Shown here: one piece after another, positions 44,813 to 52,858 of the stretch
Layout: every line of letters starts with the position of its first letter
How positions within the stretch are numbered: position 1 is the first letter of the stretch
Assembly: GCF_920987055.1 (NCBI RefSeq)
Contig: NZ_CAKLBX010000002.1
Location: 124,001-188,000, forward strand
DNA: 64,000 nt
Direction of reading: 5' to 3'
Origin: Novosphingobium sp. CECT 9465
GTDB taxonomy: Bacteria; Pseudomonadota; Alphaproteobacteria; Sphingomonadales; Sphingomonadaceae
Program-made: the position numbers and the translations under genes
The notes under the pieces: model-generated
The model's database searches: none
The model's input: the letters and a program-made list of their open reading frames with translations, nothing else
Told to the model about the DNA's origin: nothing

Positions 44813-45684
44813 CTAAATGACCCTGCCTCCCAGCACGCGGGCCCCGTTACGGCTTGCCTCGACCGATTGGCGATTGCTCAGGTGCAGCGTCATGCGTCCT
44901 GATCCGGCAGGTTCGGCCCGGTCGAGGTGACGCAGGTTGACGATCACCGAACGTTGGATGCCACGAATTCATCGGCGGGCAGGCGCTGCTCGAACTCGCC
45001 CAGCGACAGCCGCACCAGATGCCGCCGCTGAGTGATCGTGGTGACCTCGGCATAATCCTGCGCGCCTGTGATCGTCACGATATCGCCGACAGCAATCGGC
45101 ACCAGTTCGTCGCCCTGCCGCGTCAGATAGCGCTGCATCGGCCCCGAAGCGACGATCTGCACCGCAGCGGACTGCCGCCCGCCGCGCAAGGCATAGGCAC
45201 AGGCAGCAACCAGCGCATAAAGCACAACGCCCTGAAACAGCTGCCACACCAGCGCGACGCCCGAGAACGTCCCGAGCTGCATCTCGCCGCGCCCGATTGC
45301 ACGCAGCAGCATCAGGCTCACCAGCACCAGCGCATACCAGCTCGGCGCGGATACCGGCGCGAGCACGATGTGCCACGCCCCTTGCGCGATCACCGAACGC
45401 GGGAGCACCGCGCTGTGGAGGATCAGGTAGAACCCTGCCGCAAGCCCCGCGAGCGGCACGACATTGGCAATTGCGGTACTGAGTGCGCTTGCCTAGCCTT
45501 CATCCAGCGTAACCGCGAAAACTATGGTGTAGAGCGCCAGCAGCAACGCGGCGCCCATGGCATAGACCGCCCCGACCGAAGGGAGGCGGTCGCCTGCGCG
45601 CAACGCTGGGGGGCGATCAGCAGCCTCCGCAGCACGCGCCGACCGCATGGGCTGATCTTTCGCCGGTTTTGCCATGTCATTCAT
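44813..45684 (-). pseudogene. LytTR-type membrane regulator, broken by an amber codon and a 1-base deletion
   Basis: From ATG 45684 the frame encodes a first membrane helix ending '...FAVTLDEG', then TAG at 45493-45495, then continues in the same frame ('ASALSTAIANVVPLAG...') through three more helices into a LytTR DNA-binding domain ('VGDIVTITGAQDYAEVTT', 'EFEQRLPADEF'). Near 44962 one base is missing: read in the shifted frame the domain finishes correctly with 'RSVIVNLRHLDRAEP' and ends at 44813. Both lesions together make it non-functional by the default reading. It lies 96 bases from the divergent acyl-thioesterase gene, which it probably once regulated. Confidence 0.8.
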
Positions 45685-45780
45685 CGCTGCAAACGTCCGT
45701 TCACGGCTTTTTGGCAGAGGCCGGGCGGCGCAGCGGCAAGGCAGGGCGTGACCCGATCAATCAGCCGGAGATTGCGAATC

Positions 45781-47115
45781 ATGCGCACCGCCTCGTTTCT
45801 TTCCTGTGCCGTCATGCTGCTTGAGGCCGCTGTGGCCGTGCCTATTTATGCCCAGCAACTGGACCTGCTGCAAACACTTACCGGTGCCGAGCCCGTGACG
45901 GTCGGCCTGCGCGGCTTCACTCCGGGGGAGCAGGTCGAGATCGAGGCTGTGCGCCGAAATGCCGATGGCACCTATCGCAGCGCTGCCATCTTTGTTGTCG
46001 GCCCGGACGGAGCAATTGACCTCGCGCGTGATCCCGCGATTGCCGGAAGCTATCAGGGCGTTGATCCGGCAGGACTGTTCTGGTCGATGCGGCCCACCCC
46101 TCCGGGCGCAGCTGAGCCGGCAGGCATCACCGTGCGGGCGCTCGGCAACTGTCAGGAAGTGTCCCGCGACGCAGCGGCACTTGCCGACCTGCCCGATGGC
46201 ATCGTGATGCGCCCGGTGGCCGAATTTGTCGGCGCTCGGCTTTATCGCCCCGCAGGCACGGATAGGCTTGGCGTAATCATCGTGCTGGGCGGATCTGAGG
46301 GAGGCTCAGGCTTCGGGCGCAGTATGGGGCCGGTCTTTGCTGCGCAGGGCTATGCCGTGCTTGCGCTGCCGTATTATGCGCCGAGCTGGGGGAGTGAAGA
46401 ATTGTCCGGACCGCCAGGCGCCTTCACCGACATTCCGGTTGATCGGCTTGAGGACGTGCGGCGCTGGATCTTGACGCAGCCCGATATCGACCCGGCGCGC
46501 ATCGGGCTTCACGGCATATCGAAGGGCGGCGAGTTCGCGCTGATTGCAGCTACGAGGATGCCCTGGCTTCGGGCCGTTTCGGCCATCGTGCCGAGAGACG
46601 TGGTGTGGGAGGGGAGGGGCAGTGATGCGCCCCCGGGCACGGCATCGTCCTTTTCATGGGACGGACAGCCTCTGCCCTTTGTCCCCTACCGCGGGATGGA
46701 GGAAGCCATCGCCGCGCTCGCGCGCGGGGAGCGGCGCGCGCTTACTGTGCCGCATCTCGAAGGCCGCCGTGCCAATCCGGACAAGGCGGCGGCAGCCCGG
46801 ATCCCCGTCGAAGAATACAAAGGACCCTTATTGATTGCCGGCGGTGATCGCGATGCCACATGGCCATCGGGCGAGATGGTGCGCGCGGTAGCGGAACGGC
46901 GGGCCGGGGAGGGCCTGCCGACGGTAGCGCTTAGCTTTGCCGAAGCGGGGCATTCCTTGGGCGGGACCGGATGGACACCGATGGATTATGAGGGCCGCCC
47001 GGTTCCCGCGAGCATCGACGTCGCCGCGCAGAGGATCGTCCATGCCGCCGTTATCGACTTCTTTTCCCGAGAACTTGGCCGTTTGTCGTCGGAACCAACG
47101 CAAGCTGATCGCTGA
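45781..47115 (+). CDS. acyl-CoA thioesterase/BAAT-type hydrolase, exported
   Basis: It encodes 444 residues from ATG 45781; the open frame runs further upstream but through the divergent pseudogene. It has a signal peptide ('LSCAVMLLEAAVAVPIYAQQ') and an N-terminal immunoglobulin-like domain of the acyl-CoA thioester hydrolase/BAAT family ('TVGLRGFTPGEQVEIEAVR'). The alpha/beta-hydrolase C-terminal domain has nucleophile elbow 'GLHGISKGGEFAL', 'LLIAGGDRDATWPS' for the Asp and 'EAGHSLGG' for the His. It would cleave an acyl-thioester or ester in the periplasm. Confidence 0.82.
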   Translation: MRTASFLSCAVMLLEAAVAVPIYAQQLDLLQTLTGAEPVTVGLRGFTPGEQVEIEAVRRNADGTYRSAAIFVVGPDGAIDLARDPAIAGSYQGVDPAGLFWSMRPTPPGAAEPAGITVRALGNCQEVSRDAAALADLPDGIVMRPVAEFVGARLYRPAGTDRLGVIIVLGGSEGGSGFGRSMGPVFAAQGYAVLALPYYAPSWGSEELSGPPGAFTDIPVDRLEDVRRWILTQPDIDPARIGLHGISKGGEFALIAATRMPWLRAVSAIVPRDVVWEGRGSDAPPGTASSFSWDGQPLPFVPYRGMEEAIAALARGERRALTVPHLEGRRANPDKAAAARIPVEEYKGPLLIAGGDRDATWPSGEMVRAVAERRAGEGLPTVALSFAEAGHSLGGTGWTPMDYEGRPVPASIDVAAQRIVHAAVIDFFSRELGRLSSEPTQADR

Positions 47116-47187
47116 CGGTTGCGTTTGGCCGGTTCCAGCGAGTTTCTACTGGCGTCGTAGCTTGGCCGCCAGGAATGGGCTGCTGCG

Positions 47188-48153
47188 TTATTTGCCGCTC
47201 AGCATGAAGCTAGCGATGGCAGCTGCCACGCCCGCGGACAGCGGCAGATCGGTAGCGCGGTAGACGGCGATGTTGTCGGCCATGCTATCGCCTGCCACGT
47301 CCTTCAGCACATGGTTCATGCCGGGCACGACCAGCAGCGTGGCACGGGGCTGTGCGGCCTTCAGCCGTTCGCCATCCCCGGTGGGCACCTGAATATCCTT
47401 GCCGCCCTGCACAATGAGCATCGGCAACGCTGTGTCTGTCGCCAGACTGGCGGGATCACGCGCCATCGCGCTGATGAGATAGCCTTGTACCGCCGGATGA
47501 AACACTTGGAGGAGCGGCCCGGGTAGGGCATCGGCGGCGACCCTGCGCCCGGCAGTGAGTTCGTCGATCGCGCGCTCGCCTGCTGCGAGCAACGGGGCGT
47601 TCGCGGGGTTGGCGCGCAGCTGTTGCCGGATCACTTCGCCAAAAGGGCGTCCGCCCGCCGAAAGCAGAACGAGGCCGCACAAGTCATCGACCGCACCGGC
47701 CGATGCCAGCGCCACCAGCCCGCCCTCGCTATGGCCGATCAGCCATACGCAAGGCGCGCCGGTCTGCGCACGGATGGTGGAGACCCATGCGGCGATGTCG
47801 GCGACATAATCCGGGATCGTGACTGCATTGGGATCGGCCACTGCCGCGCGGCTGCCGAACATCCCGCGCTTGTCGATCCGCACGCTGGCGATGCCTTTGT
47901 CAGCCAGCGCTTCTGCCAGCAGGCGGTAGGTCGCGGCATTGCCGATCAGCGGATTGTTGCCATCGCGATCAGTGGGTCCGGAACCGGGAATGATGAGCGC
48001 CATGGCCCTCTGCGGGCCTGCGGCGCTGCGCAGGGTGCCCGACAGCGGAGCGTCAGGGCCGGGCGCGGCGATCGGTGTCTCAGCAGGTTCGCCGCCAAGG
48101 GCAGGGGACGCCAGCATCATGGCACAGGCGAGAAACAAGGTGGATTTCGGCAT
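47188..48153 (-). CDS. secreted alpha/beta hydrolase
   Basis: It encodes 321 residues from 'MPKSTLFLACAMMLASPALG', a signal peptide; GGAG lies nine bases upstream. The hydrolase core shows 'ALIIPGSGPTDRDGNNP' (oxyanion), 'VWLIGHSEGGLVALA' (nucleophile) and 'VVPGMNHVLKDV' (His). Similar proteins are annotated as serine aminopeptidase S33 or dienelactone-hydrolase relatives. It follows sdpI by 23 bases on the same strand, so the sdpR-sdpI-hydrolase genes look like an operon. Confidence 0.83.
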   Translation of the reverse strand: MPKSTLFLACAMMLASPALGGEPAETPIAAPGPDAPLSGTLRSAAGPQRAMALIIPGSGPTDRDGNNPLIGNAATYRLLAEALADKGIASVRIDKRGMFGSRAAVADPNAVTIPDYVADIAAWVSTIRAQTGAPCVWLIGHSEGGLVALASAGAVDDLCGLVLLSAGGRPFGEVIRQQLRANPANAPLLAAGERAIDELTAGRRVAADALPGPLLQVFHPAVQGYLISAMARDPASLATDTALPMLIVQGGKDIQVPTGDGERLKAAQPRATLLVVPGMNHVLKDVAGDSMADNIAVYRATDLPLSAGVAAAIASFMLSGK

Positions 48154-48176
48154 TCTGGTCTTCTCCCGGGTTCGTA

Positions 48177-48830
48177 TCAGGTGGTATGCCTGCGCGCCAG
48201 CCACCAGCTGTAGATCACCGGCACCAGTGCAGCGCAGGTCACCAGCGCGGTGATGATGATCATCCGCACGCCGGACCGTAGCGGCGCAATGGTCGCCAGC
48301 ACGATCAGCCCGCCCGCCACCATCATCAGCTTGCCCCCCAACCGGTGCGTGGCGATCCAGTTGTCGGTATTGTTCAATGTCCACGGCGTGCGGATGCCCA
48401 CCAGTAAGCCGGGTCGGGATTTGGGCAGCGCATCGCCCACCATCACCAGCAGCACGCCCATGCCTACCAGCAGCAGATCCGGCCCGAGCGTCCAGCCAAG
48501 CGCGGGCGCGGCAATCGTCATCTGGACATAGACCATTAGCAGCAGCGAGCCGATCCAGACCGCGCGCAGCACCGGCGCCGAGGCTTCCAGCTGCGGCTGA
48601 AGCGGCTCAAGGCGCGGGATCGCTACGAACAGGAGGCAGAGCATGATCGCCATAACCGCCGGCATCGCGAGCGCGACCAGCGCAGGCGCCGTGCGATCCG
48701 CCTCACCCGCCAGGTTCCAGTGAACTGGCAACTGCGCGCCCGACTTCAGCCCGGCAGCGACCCACAATCCAAACCCCAACATCGCCAGCGCCAGCCCAAG
48801 CGACGCGGTCAGCAAACCGCGCACGCTCAT
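48177..48830 (-). CDS. sdpI: SdpI-family membrane protein
   Basis: The protein has 217 residues with about six membrane helices. The N-terminal 'LPVHWNLAGEADR' (DUF1648-type) and the SdpI-box-like 'PGLLVGIRTPWTLNNTDNWIATHRLGGKLM' motif are diagnostic. In Bacillus, SdpI gives immunity to the SdpC toxin and sequesters the repressor SdpR. Proteobacterial relatives lack the toxin and probably act in envelope stress. The start overlaps the stop of the ArsR/SdpR gene by four bases (ATGA at 48827-48830). Confidence 0.88.
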   Translation of the reverse strand: MSVRGLLTASLGLALAMLGFGLWVAAGLKSGAQLPVHWNLAGEADRTAPALVALAMPAVMAIMLCLLFVAIPRLEPLQPQLEASAPVLRAVWIGSLLLMVYVQMTIAAPALGWTLGPDLLLVGMGVLLVMVGDALPKSRPGLLVGIRTPWTLNNTDNWIATHRLGGKLMMVAGGLIVLATIAPLRSGVRMIIITALVTCAALVPVIYSWWLARRHTT

Positions 48831-49129
48831 GCTTGTTCCCCTATATCCCGCGCAGCGCCTAACCGGTCCTCGCCGATCCCGACCCGCCCCATGAAGCCCA
48901 GCAGCGCTTCTTCCAAGGTTGAAAGGTTGAGCGTGTAGATGATCGATCCGCCGCGGTTTTCGCCCCGTATCAGCCCGGCCGCCTTTAGCTTGGCGAAGTG
49001 GCCCGACATGGTTGGCTTGGAGACCGGAAACCGATCCGCAATCTCGCCCGCACTCATCCCGCCGCGTTTGAGCAGCTCCAGCACCTCGCGCCGGATGGGG
49101 TGGGACAGGACCTCGAACACTTCATTCAT
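48827..49129 (-). CDS. sdpR: ArsR/SdpR-family autorepressor
   Basis: The protein has 100 residues. The winged helix is clear: 'MNEVFEVLSHPIRREVLELL', 'GGMSAGEIADRFPVSKPTMSGHFAKLKAAGLI' and the wing 'GENRGGSIIYTLN'. No metal-binding Cys set is present, so it is the SdpR type rather than a metal sensor. SdpR represses its own operon until SdpI captures it at the membrane. An AT-rich promoter segment with 'GCTATTTCGCTAAATTACGAAATA' (an inverted repeat of TTTCG/CGAAA) sits directly upstream at 49131-49154. Confidence 0.87.
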   Translation of the reverse strand: MNEVFEVLSHPIRREVLELLKRGGMSAGEIADRFPVSKPTMSGHFAKLKAAGLIRGENRGGSIIYTLNLSTLEEALLGFMGRVGIGEDRLGAARDIGEQA

Positions 49130-49555
49130 AGCTATTTCGCTAAATTACGAAATAAATCATGTCAACTCTTGCGAGGCAGGACATTGATGATTCCGAGTTC
49201 CGCACCACAGTCGTCCAGAAGAGCCGAGCGCCCCACGCACAATTGAAGCTTAGGCACTAGGCGCAAGATCACCGCGATCTTCGACATGACCTCGCTAGCC
49301 CGTTCGTTATCAATGTCGCTTCAAAAGATGCGACGATAAAGAAACCCATCTGAGCGCATAGCTATGCACTACAGGCAATCGAAATAGCTCAAAAGGGTCA
49401 ATGTCGGAAGGCTCGGTGAATTGAGCGCCTCTGCCGATCTGATCTGATTGGGGACCCGACCAGCGCTAAGGACAAAGTGCTGCAATAACTGACGGATCAC
49501 TCAACAAAATCGCAATTGCGAAAATCTATGTGACGCAACGCCTTGGAGAAATTCG
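49130..49555. other. intergenic region between sdpR and the amber-interrupted small gene
   Basis: Apart from the sdpR promoter (inverted repeat TTTCGctaaattaCGAAA at about 49135-49152), these 426 bases show no gene. Base composition drops in GC toward the right, in common with the next gene, which suggests acquired DNA. Confidence 0.35.
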
Positions 49556-49951
49556 ATGAAGCATCAAAAATTTCGGCTTGTAATAAAACCTGGCTTTGAG
49601 GGTGCCGTCCGTTTGGCCTAGTTGTGCAACTACGCAGATAATCTCAGAACCGATCAGTCGGCTTTGATTGCCTCCGCACTATTGAACTACATCAGCAACC
49701 GCTTCTCTGATCTCGATCCTTCTATAATCATCGCTAATATACTTGAAAATCAGTTAAACGGTTGGCGCATAGAACCGAATTCTCAGCAAGATCACGATCG
49801 CCTTATGATAGCGACCGAAGGTTCGGGCATCAGCCTCGCGAACTTGGTGGAATTAATTGAAACATTCTTGCCGGAAGCGCTCGGCCAACGAATGGTCTAT
49901 GAGCCTCTTGTAAATCGACGGCCATCTGAATTCGATTTTTATCTGCACTGA
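49556..49951 (+). pseudogene. 131-codon unknown gene with an in-frame amber at codon 22
   Basis: ATG 49556 has an ideal GGAG seven bases upstream. The frame reads 'MKHQKFRLVIKPGFEGAVRLA', then TAG (49619-49621), then continues in phase 'LCNYADNLRTDQSALIASAL...' to a stop at 49951. The downstream part is soluble and helical, AT-rich compared with neighbours, and unrecognised. Either the gene was inactivated by one nonsense change, or the ribosome restarts at the TTG directly after the TAG, or the amber is read through. It looks horizontally acquired. Confidence 0.5.
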
Positions 49952-49989
49952 GGCAGAAGCATTCCGCCGGGATAGTGTCCATCAATGGC

Positions 49990-50889
49990 CTAGGACAGCG
50001 CGGGACCTACATATCTCGGGCAATCGCTGCGACACACCCCGTCATGGGACCATTCGGGAGGGCGCCAGAGATAGGCGAGCTTATCCCGCCAGCGCGGCGC
50101 TGTGTCCATCCGGTCCTTCAGCTGCTCGAGCCCCACAAACTGCGCCGTCAGCGGGTTGTAATCATGGGTAGGCTTGACGAGGCCGGCATTCGGCTCTTCG
50201 CCGATCACGGCATATGTGCCGAACAACCGGTCCCATACGATCAGCACCTGGGCATAATTGCGGTCGATATATTGCGGCTGATTGGCGTGGTGCACCTTGT
50301 GGATCATTGGCGTGGCGAGCCAGCGATCCAGCCATCCAAGCCGGCCGATGTAGCTGGCATGGTTCCAAATGCCAAAGGCGTTCTTCACCACGCTCACCGC
50401 GATGAACACGACCGGCGGCACGCCAAGCAGCGCCGCCACCGTATCGAACAGTGGCCGGGGCAGGCCATCAAGGAAAAATCCGCGGGCGGCGGTGGAATGA
50501 TTGAATTCGTTGGAGGAATGGTGAATCGCATGAAACGCCCACAGGAGCCCGACACGGTGGCCAAGCCGACGCTCCCAGTAGTAGCTCAGATCATGCACGA
50601 TGAAAGCGACCGGGACGGCAACGAGCAGCGGCAGCCCATCGATCAGCCGCCAATTGTCATACACCAGCACATAGACAGCGAGCGGCAACACCACGCCGAT
50701 CACCAGATTGATAATGCTCGACAGCAGATTGAGCCCGATCGAGCACAGCGCGCCCTTGTTGTTGTAATCGGGATTACCGCGGATCGCCCAGACCCGTTCA
50801 AGGACCACGCTAACGAAACACACCCCCGCCAGCAACCAGATGGCCGCTGGCCCGCCAATTAAGTCGATAGCTGCTGCAAGGTTTTCCAT
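49990..50889 (-). CDS. sterol desaturase/fatty-acid hydroxylase-family membrane enzyme
   Basis: The protein has 299 residues. The di-iron histidine boxes are visible: 'HDLSYYWERRLGHR', 'HAIHHSS' and 'HKVHHANQPQYIDRNY'. About four membrane helices surround them. The family hydroxylates or desaturates lipids, carotenoids or alkylglycerols using O2; the substrate here is unknown. The C-terminus ends in a Cys-containing tail ('HDGVCRSDCPRYVG'), which is unusual for the family. It is followed on the same strand by nothing close. Confidence 0.85.
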   Translation of the reverse strand: MENLAAAIDLIGGPAAIWLLAGVCFVSVVLERVWAIRGNPDYNNKGALCSIGLNLLSSIINLVIGVVLPLAVYVLVYDNWRLIDGLPLLVAVPVAFIVHDLSYYWERRLGHRVGLLWAFHAIHHSSNEFNHSTAARGFFLDGLPRPLFDTVAALLGVPPVVFIAVSVVKNAFGIWNHASYIGRLGWLDRWLATPMIHKVHHANQPQYIDRNYAQVLIVWDRLFGTYAVIGEEPNAGLVKPTHDYNPLTAQFVGLEQLKDRMDTAPRWRDKLAYLWRPPEWSHDGVCRSDCPRYVGPALS

Positions 50890-50920
50890 GACAAAGAAGC
50901 TATCAGCTTGGCGGCGCAGA

Positions 50921-51400
50921 TCAATCGGCTTTGCCGCGCGTCGGCCATGTTGCTGCCACGGCGACCGGATCGTCGGTTTCGGCAGGGATCAGCACGTCGG
51001 GCGCGATACCCTTGCGACGACCGGATCATGCGGCAGCCGCAGCGACCGGGTGGTTGCCCATGCCAGCTGGAACCGGCCTGATGGGGCGGGGGCGGTCATC
51101 ATCTCGCCAAAGTCGATCACGCCTGCAGAATTGGCCTGCCCCATCAGCGTGCCCTTGCGGCTCTGGCGGGCGTCTATAATGAAGTTCCCCGCCGACGTTC
51201 CGATTCCATCACTCAGGAACGCGACCCGCGCGGAGTTGGGAAGGGACCCGTCTAATAACACGATCTCAAAATTCGCGCCGCAGGTGATAAACGGCTCTGT
51301 GGCGGACTACATTCGGTCACCCTCGTCGCGCTGGGTCTGGGCGACGTCAGGTGAAGTTGTGGCAAGTTGATCGGCGACGCAGCGCCGGAGCTACATGTTG
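50921..51400 (-). pseudogene. S41-family (tail-specific protease-like) peptidase, C-terminal remnant
   Basis: The frame reads '...TQRDEGDRM', TAG (51307-51309), 'SATEPFITCGANFEIVLLDG', then 'AFLSDGIGTSAGNFI' and 'LRLPHDPVVA'. After a 1-base shift near 51015 it ends 'GIAPDVLIPAETDDP...' with a stop at 50921. The pattern of a late Gly-rich strand, 'LRLPxDxVVxxGIxPDVxIP' and a short tail matches the C-terminus of S41 peptidases. The N-terminal and catalytic parts are missing upstream. Nonsense, frameshift and truncation together indicate an old pseudogene. Confidence 0.55.
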
Positions 51401-51499
51401 AGTGGGCTCACCCGGACTTCCACGCCGATGCGCCAGATCGCGCGGGTGGCAATCCACCGCAGCAAAGGGTCATAGACAAAGTCCGAACCACAGCCGTTA

Positions 51500-52105
51500 T
51501 TGCGCACGTCGATATTGGCCGAAGAGTTGAGCGGAAAGGTCGCGTGGCACGCGCTTGATGTAGCCAATGCAGACAGCTTCGATGCCTTCGCAGCGGCCGT
51601 CGAAGCGCGCTTTGCCCGGATCGATGCCCTCTTCAACAATGCCGGCGTGATGCCGCCCGCCCCGCTTGCGGCCCTCAAGCGCGACGAATGGAAGCGGATG
51701 ATCGATGTCAACATCCACGGGGTGCTCAACGGAATGGCATCGGTGATTCCGCGCTTTATCGCCCAAGGCGGCGGGCACGTCATGAATGTTGCCTCCATTG
51801 CCGGCCACTTGGTGGTGCCGACAGCGGCGGTCTATTGCGGCACCAAGCACGCCATGCGCGCCATCACCGAAAGCCTGCGACTGGAACATGACAAAATCCG
51901 CGCCACTCTGATCTCACCCGGAGTGGTGGCGACCGAACTGGGCCATGACATCACCGATCCTGCGGTAGCCGAAGCCCTGATCACATGGCGCAGGCAATCG
52001 CTCACACCTGATGCGATCGCTCGCGCCGTTCGCTTCGCGCTCGAACAGCCTGCGGGTGTCGACATCAACGAGATTATCGTGCGGCCGACATCGGCGGGGA
52101 TGTAA
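51500..52105 (+). pseudogene. short-chain dehydrogenase lacking its N-terminal nucleotide-binding motif
   Basis: The frame (201 codons from TTG 51500) has the middle and end of a classical SDR: 'LDVANADSFDAFAAAV', 'IDALFNNAGVMPPAPL', the Ser of 'MNVASIAGH', the Y-x3-K in 'AVYCGTKHAMRAI' and 'RATLISPGVVATEL'. The first ~45 residues with the TGxxxGIG motif are absent, and a TAG lies in frame just upstream. It cannot bind NAD(P) normally, so it is probably a 5'-deleted gene. It sits next to the S41 remnant, which suggests one deletion event between them. Confidence 0.6.
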
Positions 52106-52420
52106 GAAGCTGCGGCGATGTTGGCATTAAATCAAAGAATATCGAGGTCCTGTGCGTTTAGCCCATGCTATTGTACCAGGCCTTCCGGCTAATCATCGCC
52201 CTGACATTCGACCAGCCCCAAAGTGCAGTTTTGCACTTTAGGAGCATCGACTCAGCTTCAAGCGCTGCGATGTCGATTTTGGTCACCGGCATCATCGCAG
52301 TCTGCGCCCAGTCAGCGGCGTCACGGTCGGGACCGCGGAGCATATTGCAACGCCTTCGCCCATGCTCGCCGACTGTGCTTTCGGTCAGGGCAAGCGAGCC
52401 GGGCTCTTCGGCTTTTCATC
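52106..52420. other. intergenic region with a perfect hairpin
   Basis: AAAGTGCA (52220-52227) and TGCACTTT (52232-52239) form an 8-bp stem with a GTTT loop, between the convergent SDR remnant and response regulator. This could be a bidirectional terminator. A 61-codon minus-strand frame crosses it (52158-52343), but spanning a hairpin argues against that frame being a gene. Confidence 0.4.
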
Positions 52421-52858
52421 TCAATGGTGGGACGATCGTGCCTGTAAATGCTCAAAGATCATGCGCAGTTCGATCAGATTCGCCACCCTCAATGCGAATT
52501 CGAACACGTCGAAGGGCTTGGTCACAATATCGCGCGCGCCGAGCGCCAGCGCGCGGCGCTTGGCTTCTATCGAGGTGTCCGCTGTCAGCACCATGATGGG
52601 GACGAGATCGCCCTCACCGGTAAGCCGCCCGAGGCTGCCGAGCAGGGCATAGCCGTCAATGCTCGGCATCATCAGATCAAGCAGTACAAGGTCAGGTTTG
52701 AAGGCGAGGTAGCGTTCGGCTGCGAGGCGCGGTTCGGTCAGCGCCTCGAAGTGCTGATAGCCCTCGCGCGCCAGCACCGCTTGGACTAAAGCGAGGTTCG
52801 CCGGTTCGTCGTCGATCGCAAGGATGCGTACATCGGTCGGCTTGCGGGGCGTGATCAT
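52421..52858 (-). CDS. single-domain response regulator
   Basis: The protein has 145 residues, one receiver domain. The acidic pair is in 'LAIDDEPAN', the phospho-acceptor Asp in 'PDLVLLDLMMP', the Thr in 'IMVLTADTS' and the Lys in 'IVTKPFDVFE'. A short helical tail follows with no output domain. The start overlaps the hybrid kinase stop (ATGA at 52855-52858), so it is the last gene of the operon and probably a phosphate sink or diffusible partner of the kinase. Confidence 0.87.
   Translation of the reverse strand: MITPRKPTDVRILAIDDEPANLALVQAVLAREGYQHFEALTEPRLAAERYLAFKPDLVLLDLMMPSIDGYALLGSLGRLTGEGDLVPIMVLTADTSIEAKRRALALGARDIVTKPFDVFEFALRVANLIELRMIFEHLQARSSHH

Noticed and set aside
45019..45780. 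Upstream extension of the thioesterase frame
   Set aside because: The extension is antisense to the LytTR pseudogene; ATG 45781 starts a good signal peptide.
51394..51510. Minus-strand coding-like tail ending in NM at the SDR break point
   Set aside because: Considered as the end of a TonB-dependent receptor, but it lacks the terminal aromatic residue and any upstream barrel sequence.
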